From Mucilaginibacter celer (GTDB lineage: Bacteria; Bacteroidota; Bacteroidia; Sphingobacteriales; Sphingobacteriaceae), in NCBI RefSeq assembly GCF_003576455.2, contig NZ_CP032869.1, positions 5,952,001 to 6,016,000 of the forward strand: a stretch of 64,000 nucleotides of DNA, written 5' to 3'. Shown piece after piece: positions 1 through 6,404 of this stretch (position 1 is its first letter; each line of letters begins with the position of its first letter). Under the pieces are notes generated by a model, which saw only the letters and a list, made by a program, of their open reading frames with translations, had not been told where the DNA came from and did not search any database. The position numbers were made by a program, and so were the translations under genes.

Positions 1-13
1 ACCCGGGCTTAGA

Positions 14-538
14 TCACAAATTAAAGCTGCACCCCAAAACGTCCGAGGTGATTTTCCCTGCCAACTCATAAACAAGCTCATATTGACGGGCTTCATTCAG
101 GGCAAACATCACCACTTTTTTATCTGCAGGATCAATAATGAAATATTCTTTCACACCTGCTTTTTCGTAAAGGTTTTTCTTTTTTAACGTATCGTGGATG
201 CGGTTGCCTGAAAGAATTTCGAAAACAACATCCGGTGCGCCATAAATGCCGTCCTTGCGGATGATGGATTTGTTTTCATTTAGAATTACCAATACGTCTG
301 GCTGCAAAACAGATTGTTCCGGTTCAAAATAAACATCTGCCGGGGCGTGCAAAATAACGCCTTTGCCTGTTTCTTCGAGATAATTATATAGCAGAGCCGA
401 AAGCTTTACAGAAATAAATTGGTGATCGGTATTAGGTGCCGGGGTCATGATCAATTGGTTATACAACACTTCGCACCTTGTCCCCTCCGGCAGCATCCGG
501 TAAATATCGACAGCAGTTGCAGGGATGGTAGCGCTCAT
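14..538 (-). CDS. Uma2 family (DUF820) PD-(D/E)XK nuclease-like protein
   Basis: A 174-residue protein of the Uma2/DUF820 family, which has a restriction-endonuclease-like PD-(D/E)XK fold and no well-defined cellular role. The core acidic and basic positions are visible: QPDVLVI around residues 79-85 (Asp81), APDVVFEIL at 101-109 with Glu107, then KKNLYEKAGVKEYFIID at about 120-136, the conserved family tail that supplies the lysine and packs the core. Length is normal for the family. It stands alone on the minus strand, 56 bp downstream of the SprT-like gene start. These genes are usually numerous in cyanobacteria and sporadic in Bacteroidota, often near mobile DNA; no partner is visible here. 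Family assignment is firm; the biochemical activity is inferred. Confidence 0.85.
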   Translation of the reverse strand: MSATIPATAVDIYRMLPEGTRCEVLYNQLIMTPAPNTDHQFISVKLSALLYNYLEETGKGVILHAPADVYFEPEQSVLQPDVLVILNENKSIIRKDGIYGAPDVVFEILSGNRIHDTLKKKNLYEKAGVKEYFIIDPADKKVVMFALNEARQYELVYELAGKITSDVLGCSFNL

Positions 539-594
539 GTTGTAAATGCTTTTATGCTAATTTAGTTAAAAACGGCTTAAATAAAAAACTATTA

Positions 595-1224
595 CTACGC
601 CGCCGTAGCCCCTTCAATCAGCTCTACCTCTGCAACCGGGCTAAACAAATAAATGCGCCTTGTCGCTATCTCGGTACATTTAAACCGCTTGCGCAATTTC
701 TCATCTTTTCTGAATACGCGGCCATCCTTCAACTTAAACAAGGCCTTAAGCGGAATTTTTTCAACCGTCAAAATAGCTTCGGAAGCTTTGGGTGGATCGT
801 ATTTACGCAGTGCCCGGTACAGGTTTAAATCTGAGCAGCTTGATGCTGCCGGGTTATCCAAATAGCTTACTATTGCTTTTTTAATATCCACAGGGAAAAT
901 GTCCTTTTCAAAAAAGGGCTGCATCATTTTTTTGAAGTTGTTTTTCCACTCGGTACCGTGCGGTTTGGCTTTTTGCTTGTGCTCGTTCCAGGTGTGCAGG
1001 TGTGCAAATTCGTGTACTGTTGTTACCAGGAAGGCGTAAGGGTTAAGATCGTAATTAACCGAGATGCGGTGCCCTTTACCGCCATAAGGCGACCGGTAAT
1101 CGCCAAATTTACTGTTGCGGTTGCGCGAAATTTTAAACTCGCATTTAAAGTAGTCAATCCACCGGGCAATAAGCGGGGCTGCTTGTGCCGGTAAATATTT
1201 CTCTAAAATTTTTACTTTATCCAA
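595..1224 (-). CDS. SprT-like zinc metalloprotein
   Basis: A 209-residue protein with a SprT-like domain. The zinc site is seen as HEFAH at residues 71-75 and a third candidate ligand at His89 in KPHGTEWKNNF, the HExxH...H arrangement of the SprT/Spartan family. In eukaryotes Spartan cleaves DNA-protein crosslinks; the bacterial role is unclear, so protease function is inference. The C-terminal half (about 115-209) is rich in Lys and Arg and lacks the four-cysteine zinc ribbon of E. coli SprT. It is transcribed on the minus strand upstream of the Uma2 gene with 56 bp between them, so they may be co-transcribed. Confidence 0.8.
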   Translation of the reverse strand: MDKVKILEKYLPAQAAPLIARWIDYFKCEFKISRNRNSKFGDYRSPYGGKGHRISVNYDLNPYAFLVTTVHEFAHLHTWNEHKQKAKPHGTEWKNNFKKMMQPFFEKDIFPVDIKKAIVSYLDNPAASSCSDLNLYRALRKYDPPKASEAILTVEKIPLKALFKLKDGRVFRKDEKLRKRFKCTEIATRRIYLFSPVAEVELIEGATAA

Positions 1225-1255
1225 TGTTTACCTCAATGCAAATATAAGCTTTTTG

Positions 1256-1386
1256 TGGTTCATGGTAGATAGTTCATAGATCATAGTTTTTGGAGAGTTC
1301 ATATTGATAGATCATCATTCATAGTTCCGGCAGAAGTAAGAAATCATTCTTCCTGCCATGAACCATTAACGATGATCCATGAACTA
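1256..1386. repeat. Word-repeat intergenic palindrome (GTTCATGG / CCATGAAC)
   Basis: The gap between the feoB stop and the SprT-like start is built from repeats of GTTCATag/GTTCATgg on the left side and their complement CCATGAAC on the right (CCATGAACC at 1356-1364 and again at 1377-1384). A shorter imperfect hairpin (GGCAGAAG / CTTCCTGCC) sits inside. It may act as a transcription stop for feoB or as a dispersed element. There is no coding potential. Confidence 0.55.
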
Positions 1387-1392
1387 CAAACC

Positions 1393-3507
1393 CTACTTCA
1401 ACCAGTGATATACAATAAACGAAGCCGTATAAGCCAGCACAGTCATATAAGCAAACTGCGCGGCGGGCCAGCGCCAATCCTTGGTTTCGCGGTAAACCAC
1501 GGCCACCGTACTGGCGCATTGCATAGCAAAGGCATAAAACATCATGAGCGAGAAGGCTACAGCCAGCGTAAACACCGGTTGCCCTGTATCGGGATTTTTA
1601 GCCTCGTGCATTTTTTCCTGTACCGGCTGCAGTTCATCTGCATCGCCCCCCACGCTGTAAATAGCGGCCATGGTGCCTACAAATACCTCGCGGGCAGCAA
1701 ACGAGCTGATGAGGGCTATGCCTATCTTCCAGTCGAAGCCGAGTGGTTTGATAACCGGCTCAATAACATGACCGAATACGCCGGCATACGAGTTTTCCAG
1801 TTTTTCGGAGGCGATAACCTTGGTAAGGCTATCGGGTGTCATGGTTTTGGTGTATTGAGGTTGGGCGTACTGTTTATCTATCTGTGCAAACTTATCGCCG
1901 GGGCCATATGATTTCAGCACCCATAGTATAATGGATACGGCAATAATCACCTTGCCGGCTTGCAGCACAAAAGTTTTTGAACGATCGTACATGGTAAAAA
2001 TCACGTTTTTCCACCTTGGCATGCGGTATACCGGGAGTTCCATAATAAAGTAACCCCGTTCGCGGGCTTTAAGCACAAACTTCATTACAAAGGCAACAAT
2101 AATGGCCGAGAAGATGCTGAGCACATACATTGCTGTAAGCGCCAGGCCCTGCAGGTTAAAAATCCACCATACGTTGCGGTTGGGTACAACCAGGGCAATT
2201 AACAGGGTATAAACCGGCAGGCGGGCCGAGCAGGCTACCAGTGGGGTTACCATAATGGTAATCATCCTGTCTTTCCAGTTTTCGATGTTGCGGGTACTCA
2301 TGATAGAGGGCACTGCACAGGCAAAGCCACCAATAAGCGGCACTACCGATTTGCCGTTAAGACCCACCTTACGCATCACCTTATCCATCATAAAGGTAAC
2401 GCGCGACATGTAGCCGGTATCTTCTAAAATTGATATGAGGGCAAACAGGATGGCTATTTGCGGCACAAATACCAGCACGCCGCTTAAACCGGCCAAAATA
2501 CCATCTACCAAAATGCTGGAAGCCGGGCCCGGAGGCAATGCTTTGGTAGTAGCGCCCTGAAGCCATACAAACAGATCTTCGATGAGCGACATGGGGTAGG
2601 CCGACCATGAAAAAATAGCCTGGAATATAAACAGCAGTATGGCAAAGAAAATTACAAAGCCAAACACTTTGTGAGTAAGGATCTTATCTATTTTATTACT
2701 CACCGTTTCGTCGTGGGCAGTTTCGGGCCGGGTAACAGTGTCGTAAAGTAAATCATTAATAAAATTGTAGCGGGCCACGGTTTCGGTGGCCTGGGCTTTT
2801 TGCGAGTGGAACCCGTGCTCATGCTCCAATAGCTCAATCCGGTCGCTCTCGGTAGCTGAAAGATAGCTGAGGGTTTCGTGCTGGTGGGCCAGTTGCAGGG
2901 CGAAGTAGGAGTTTTCAACCTCCATTTCGGTTTTTATCTGCGCGATGATGTGGGGGGCTATGGCCTCCACGTCGATAGTATCCTGCTGTAACGCTATTTT
3001 ATTGGCATGGGCAATAGCGCCTTTAAGTTTATCAATACCCTCGGCTTTGCGTGCCGAAATAGGCACTACAGGCACCCCTAATTTTTTGGCAAACAGATCA
3101 ACATTGATTTTAATGCCGGCCTTTGCGGCCACATCCATCATGTTAAGGGCTACAATTACCGGTATTTTAAGATCGGCAATCTGGGTATAGAGCAGCAGGT
3201 TGCGTTTAAGGTTGGAAGCATCAAGGATGATAACGATTAGATCGGGCATCAGGCCCTTTGATTTATCGGCGAGTACCGAAAATACGATAGATTCGTCTTT
3301 ACTTTTTGGGTAGATGCTGTAGGTCCCGGGCAGATCAACAATTTCGGCCGTGCGGCCATCCGGTAACTGGCAGGTGCCGGTTTTTTTATCAACCGTTACC
3401 CCCGGAAAGTTTCCTATTTTTTGATTTAGCCCGGTGAGTATATTAAACAGAGTTGATTTACCGGTGTTGGGGTTTCCTACAAGTGCAACTCTTATATCGG
3501 CGTTCAA
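1393..3507 (-). CDS. feoB: Ferrous iron transporter FeoB
   Basis: A 704-residue inner-membrane Fe(II) transporter. The N-terminal G domain carries GNPNTGKS (11-18), DLPG (58-61), NMMD (122-125) and SARKAEG (151-157), the G1, G3, G4 and G5 GTP-binding motifs. A linker of about 100 residues leads to the membrane part with two Gate (nucleoside-recognition-like) segments and a central FeoB core. Full length for the family, no truncation. It lies directly downstream of feoA with 10 bp between them, so the two are one operon. The C-terminal short soluble tail seen in some FeoB proteins is absent; the protein ends just after a hydrophobic segment. A palindrome upstream of feoA is a candidate iron-responsive operator. 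Confidence 0.97.
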   Translation of the reverse strand: MNADIRVALVGNPNTGKSTLFNILTGLNQKIGNFPGVTVDKKTGTCQLPDGRTAEIVDLPGTYSIYPKSKDESIVFSVLADKSKGLMPDLIVIILDASNLKRNLLLYTQIADLKIPVIVALNMMDVAAKAGIKINVDLFAKKLGVPVVPISARKAEGIDKLKGAIAHANKIALQQDTIDVEAIAPHIIAQIKTEMEVENSYFALQLAHQHETLSYLSATESDRIELLEHEHGFHSQKAQATETVARYNFINDLLYDTVTRPETAHDETVSNKIDKILTHKVFGFVIFFAILLFIFQAIFSWSAYPMSLIEDLFVWLQGATTKALPPGPASSILVDGILAGLSGVLVFVPQIAILFALISILEDTGYMSRVTFMMDKVMRKVGLNGKSVVPLIGGFACAVPSIMSTRNIENWKDRMITIMVTPLVACSARLPVYTLLIALVVPNRNVWWIFNLQGLALTAMYVLSIFSAIIVAFVMKFVLKARERGYFIMELPVYRMPRWKNVIFTMYDRSKTFVLQAGKVIIAVSIILWVLKSYGPGDKFAQIDKQYAQPQYTKTMTPDSLTKVIASEKLENSYAGVFGHVIEPVIKPLGFDWKIGIALISSFAAREVFVGTMAAIYSVGGDADELQPVQEKMHEAKNPDTGQPVFTLAVAFSLMMFYAFAMQCASTVAVVYRETKDWRWPAAQFAYMTVLAYTASFIVYHWLK

Positions 3508-3517
3508 TGCTTACAAG

Positions 3518-3733
3518 TTATTGCAAAATGATGGTTGAGGCTTCAAATTTACGCAGGCTAAGCTGGTAGCCCGATACGCTGATGGCAATAGGATCGCCAA
3601 GGGGGGCAATGCGCGAAACACGGACTTCCTCGCCCGGTAAACAGCCCATCTCCATCAGTTTTACCGACATCTCGAGATCAGTAAACTCCTTTACAATACC
3701 AACTTCGCCTATTGCTAACTGTGACAGCTTCAT
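3518..3733 (-). CDS. feoA: FeoA, ferrous iron transport accessory protein
   Basis: A 71-residue SH3-like FeoA domain. The sequence begins with the family pattern MKLSQLAIGEVG and contains the conserved MEMGCLPGEEV stretch and a C-terminal SLRKFEASTI segment. FeoA is a small cytosolic protein thought to bind FeoB and modulate its activity. It precedes feoB by 10 bp on the minus strand and is the first gene of the operon. The AT-rich palindrome at 3762-3790 lies 29-57 bp before its start codon. Confidence 0.93.
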   Translation of the reverse strand: MKLSQLAIGEVGIVKEFTDLEMSVKLMEMGCLPGEEVRVSRIAPLGDPIAISVSGYQLSLRKFEASTIILQ

Positions 3734-3761
3734 CCTATAAATTTAAAACAAGGCAAATGTA

Positions 3762-3790
3762 ATCTTATTTATAATAAATCCAAATAAGAT
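3762..3790 (-). promoter_or_regulatory. Candidate iron-responsive operator upstream of feoAB
   Basis: Inverted repeat with 9-bp perfect arms, ATCTTATTT (3762-3770) and AAATAAGAT (3782-3790), separated by 11 bp. A second perfect 13-bp palindrome, ATTTATAATAAAT, is nested at 3767-3779. The position just upstream of feoA fits an operator for a Fur- or DtxR-type iron repressor, but no regulator gene is in the window and the assignment to a protein family is inference. Confidence 0.45.
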
Positions 3791-3894
3791 GTGCGTTTAT
3801 TGATGAGCGGAATGTGCGGTTTTTACGTTAATCACGATACTTTGAATTACAAATGACAGTAACCGGCCTATTTATGCGCAGCTAAAACCACTGT

Positions 3895-4080
3895 TCCAGT
3901 TTTAAAGGTGGAACACTTCGGGTATTTTTGAAAAATGGAACACCTGATAATCAGTATGTTGTGTTTTGTTGATAATCGCTAAAAGTTAAACTGGAACAAC
4001 TTGCATCTGATAATCAATGTATTACGGTTTCCGAAAATAAAAACTGGAACACCCGTTTTTTGAAAGTGGAACGCTGACAA
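3895..4080. repeat. Degenerate repeat array of GGAAC units
   Basis: The 558-bp gap between feoA and the DUF1801 gene has no convincing gene. It holds six copies of the word TGGAAC, or TTCC in reverse at 3894-3897, at irregular spacing. Two longer near-copies can be aligned: TGGAACACTTCGG...TTTTTGAAAaaTGGAAC against TGGAACACCCG...TTTTTTGAAAgTGGAAC, and CTGATAATCAGTATGTT against CTGATAATCAATGTATT. It looks like a decayed tandem duplication. Function is unknown; a protein-binding array or a mobile-element remnant are both possible. Confidence 0.5.
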
Positions 4081-4143
4081 AATCCTGTCACCAAATATTG
4101 CTATCCGGCAATCTCTTTCAATTAAAATTGAACGCCTGTTAAG

Positions 4144-4211
4144 AAGCTGTTTAAAAACGATTCAAAAGAACTGCTATATCTCCTCGCAATGACGGCTTTT
4201 TTAAACAGCTT
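4144..4211. repeat. Remnant palindromic element with 14-bp terminal inverted repeats
   Basis: Perfect 14-bp arms AAGCTGTTTAAAAA (4144-4157) and TTTTTAAACAGCTT (4198-4211) enclose 40 bp that contain only one arm (CTCCTCGCAATGACGG) of the dispersed CATTGCGAGG hairpin family described below. It therefore looks like a deletion derivative of a larger composite element. The same AGAAGCTGTTTAAAA word precedes another family copy at 59711-59725. Confidence 0.6.
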
Positions 4212-4291
4212 GTAAGGAAAAAGTCTTAATCATTAAAAATAAACCGAAATTTAAGCAACAAATTAAGTAAACCCATATTTCAATATTTGAT

Positions 4292-4723
4292 ATGAACGTA
4301 CAGGACGCAATCAAGGAGTATATTAACAGCCAGGCCGAAAAAAAGCGTAGTGATATGCAAACCCTGCATGCACTCATACTTAAAGTATTGCCCGAAGGTA
4401 AATTATGGTTTCTGGATGGTAAAGACAGTGAGGGTAAAATTTTAAGCAACCCCAATATAGGCTATGGTGCTTATACCATAAGGTACGCCGATGGAACAAC
4501 GAAGGAGTTTTACCAGGTTGGCCTGAGTGCAAACGCAACAGGTATTTCTGTTTATATTATGGGTATTGAAGATAAAACCTACTTAAGCCAAACGTTTGGA
4601 AAGGAAATTGGCAAAGCCAAGGTTACGGGTTATTGCATCAGGTTTAATCATTTAAAAGATATAAACACCGATGTACTTGAAGCCGCTATACGATACGGGT
4701 TTGAGACTACAAGCCAAAATTAA
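4292..4723 (+). CDS. DUF1801 (YdhG/YjbR-like) domain protein
   Basis: A 143-residue protein matching the DUF1801 pattern: an N-terminal helix with KKRSDMQTLHALILKVLPEGK, then an aromatic strand region GYGAYTIRYADGTTKEFYQVG and the family phrase GISVYIMGIEDKTYL. DUF1801 proteins share the CyaY/YdhG-like fold and are common in Bacteroidota; some are linked to sugar or stress genes but no activity is established. It is a single-gene plus-strand unit between feoA (divergent) and the gcvH operon (convergent). Confidence 0.8.
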   Translation: MNVQDAIKEYINSQAEKKRSDMQTLHALILKVLPEGKLWFLDGKDSEGKILSNPNIGYGAYTIRYADGTTKEFYQVGLSANATGISVYIMGIEDKTYLSQTFGKEIGKAKVTGYCIRFNHLKDINTDVLEAAIRYGFETTSQN

Positions 4724-4781
4724 GCTTCGGGCAATAAGCGTTTCCCAATGTTGGGTATAAAAAAACTGCCCGGCTTAATAC

Positions 4782-4925
4782 TTAGGCAATAGTATATTGA
4801 TGCCCGGCAACAGCTTTAACTTTACCAAAATGCGGGCATCCGCAGCCTTTGTGGAAAATGCCGCATGATGAGGCCGTCATCAAGGTAAGTACGCCCAATA
4901 ATATGATCAGTTTATTTTTTTTCAT
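4782..4925 (-). CDS. Small CPxFG-type lipoprotein (47 residues)
   Basis: Too short for routine calling but well formed. It starts with ATG at 4925, overlapping the end of the VanZ gene by 14 bp, and stops at 4782. The product begins MKKNKLIILLGVLTLMTASS and then Cys21, a basic start, hydrophobic core and lipobox typical of Bacteroidota lipoproteins. The mature part is only about 27 residues and contains GCGCPHFGKVKA. The overlap suggests translational coupling to VanZ, as the third gene of gcvH-vanZ-lipoprotein. The CPxFG motif also follows the lipobox of the protein at 12337-12717. Role unknown. Confidence 0.65.
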   Translation of the reverse strand: MKKNKLIILLGVLTLMTASSCGIFHKGCGCPHFGKVKAVAGHQYTIA

Positions 4926-5307
4926 TTTCAATTGCCCAAACGGTTAACATCACACCAAAAATAGCCATACATGAACCCAGCACATCGCAAAACAGGTCGT
5001 TCCAGTCGGCTGTGCGCCAGGTAAAAAACAGTGATTGCAGTACTTCTATCAAGGCACCATAAAAAATGGAGACTGCCAGTACTATAATTGCCTTTTTATA
5101 CGTAAAAGGGGCCGGTTTTTGTTGCCTTATGATGCCAAAGCATAAAAGCACAGTCATGGTAAAAAACAAACCGCAGTGGGTAAGCTTATCAAAACCGGCA
5201 AAAAACACCGGATCCTTATCTATTTTATCGATATGGATACCGCAGATATATAAAACAAATAAGGCCCACAAAAAAGCGGGCCCATGATATTTTAAAAACA
5301 GCTTCAT
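4912..5307 (-). CDS. VanZ family membrane protein
   Basis: A 131-residue protein with about four hydrophobic segments and the VanZ-like signature DKLTHCGLFFTMTVLLCFG plus a later YGALIEVLQSLF segment. VanZ proteins are small membrane proteins named for teicoplanin resistance in enterococci; in Bacteroidota the gene commonly sits next to gcvH and has no proven role. It starts 1 bp after the gcvH stop and its 3' end overlaps the small lipoprotein gene, so the three genes are clearly one unit. Confidence 0.88.
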   Translation of the reverse strand: MKLFLKYHGPAFLWALFVLYICGIHIDKIDKDPVFFAGFDKLTHCGLFFTMTVLLCFGIIRQQKPAPFTYKKAIIVLAVSIFYGALIEVLQSLFFTWRTADWNDLFCDVLGSCMAIFGVMLTVWAIENEKK

Positions 5308-5688
5308 TTATACGCCGATAACGGTTTTATAATCGTCGGCAGATAAAAGGGCATCAACATCGGCAGCATCGGCAACGGTAATTTTTACCATCCAGCCTTC
5401 GCCGTAAGGGTCGGTGTTTACCAGGTCGGGTTGGTTGTTCAGGGCCGGGTTAACTTCGGTTACTGTACCGGCAACAGGCATAAACAGGTCTGATACTGTT
5501 TTTACCGCCTCAACGGTGCCAAACACGTCGTCTTTACCCACCTCTTTACCTAATGAGGTAATATCAACATAAACAATGTCACCCAGCTCGCTCTGCGCAA
5601 ATTCGGTGATGCCTACGGTAGCAACATTGCCTTCAACCTTTATCCACTCGTGGTCTTTGGTGTATTTTAATTCAGCCGGAAAATTCAT
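5308..5688 (-). CDS. gcvH: Glycine cleavage system H protein
   Basis: A 126-residue lipoyl carrier of the glycine cleavage system. The lipoyl-lysine site is Lys63 in GTVEAVKTVSDL (57-68), and the family opening YTKDHEWIKVEG and ending DPYGEGWMVKI are present. It shuttles the aminomethyl group from GcvP to GcvT and hydride equivalents to lipoamide dehydrogenase. gcvT is in the same window at 52051 but far away; gcvP is not seen. It heads an operon with the VanZ gene. A -7-like TATTTTTG lies 21-28 bp upstream. Confidence 0.96.
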   Translation of the reverse strand: MNFPAELKYTKDHEWIKVEGNVATVGITEFAQSELGDIVYVDITSLGKEVGKDDVFGTVEAVKTVSDLFMPVAGTVTEVNPALNNQPDLVNTDPYGEGWMVKITVADAADVDALLSADDYKTVIGV

Positions 5689-5708
5689 GTCGTTATGTTT
5701 TTTGTGCT

Positions 5709-5716
5709 CAAAAATA
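5709..5716 (-). promoter_or_regulatory. Candidate -7 promoter element of gcvH
   Basis: On the minus strand the sequence TATTTTTG matches the Bacteroidota -7 consensus TAnnTTTG, 21-28 bp before the gcvH start. No clear -33 TTTG at standard spacing was found, so this is tentative. Confidence 0.3.
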
Positions 5717-5861
5717 GTAAAACTTTGGTTTTTGCAATCAGCAAATTGCTTTTAAATAACAATAGAACGAAAAGCCGGCGAAAATTTTGACGCTCTTTTT
5801 TTGATTGTTGATGCCGATGTTAAAATTATACCATTTTTTTGCAGTAAAATCAATAAGGTTT

Positions 5862-6179
5862 CTATTTCTCACGGATATTATCGGCCAGCCCTCCAAAAAG
5901 CGAGGTGTACAATTTCCAACTTGGCCAATTTACCTGGTAGATGGATTTCTTTCCCTCGTTGGAAGCTATGATAAGGCCCGCGGCGGCCATTTCTTTTAAA
6001 TGATGCGAAACCGTGGCCTGCGCCAGTGGCAACAGTTCAACAATATCGCCGGTAGTGCAGTTTGGGTTTTCGGATACGATACGCAAAATGGCGATGCGTG
6101 CCGGATGCGACATGGCCTTGGCAACCATCGATATCATTTGATCTGTTGAAGTAAACTCTTCCTTTTTATGAATAGCCAT
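5862..6179 (-). CDS. ArsR family transcriptional regulator
   Basis: A 105-residue winged-helix protein. The HTH is visible as HPARIAILRIVSENPNCTT, then VELLPLAQATVSHHLKEM (recognition helix) and AAGLIIASNEGKKSIYQV (wing), the usual ArsR layout. No cysteine metal-binding pair is present in the recognition helix, so a metal sensor role is unlikely; many such Bacteroidota proteins control transport or stress genes. It is transcribed divergently from the TonB receptor at 6405 with 225 bp between the genes, and a palindrome sits in that gap. Confidence 0.88.
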   Translation of the reverse strand: MAIHKKEEFTSTDQMISMVAKAMSHPARIAILRIVSENPNCTTGDIVELLPLAQATVSHHLKEMAAAGLIIASNEGKKSIYQVNWPSWKLYTSLFGGLADNIREK

Positions 6180-6319
6180 GTGATAAAATCCCCTAAAGAT
6201 ACTACGCCCGGTGCTTATTCACCAACAAATTGATGTTATCATTTTGCGTTTGCCAATCCGGCAGCAAATAAATAAATGCTTTATGAAGAAAAGATGAGTG
6301 ATTGATTTTTGTTAAATCT

Positions 6320-6334
6320 AATATCTAAGATATT
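6320..6334. promoter_or_regulatory. Palindrome in the ArsR / TonB-receptor divergent gap
   Basis: AATATCTAAGATATT is a perfect 15-bp palindrome (7-bp arms around one base), followed by a further partial copy CGATAT. It lies 71-85 bp upstream of the TonB receptor start in the gap shared with the ArsR gene, so it is a candidate ArsR operator. A TAGTTTTG -7-like element follows at 6379-6386. Confidence 0.4.
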
Positions 6335-6404
6335 CGATATGATAATACTATCTTAATATAGATTTAACGCGATTGGGGTAGTTTTGCCGCATCATTAAAG
6401 TGTT

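Noticed and set aside
1372..1911. 179-residue plus-strand frame opposite feoB
   Set aside because: It lies entirely within feoB on the other strand, has no recognisable family and low-complexity composition; shadow of a real gene.
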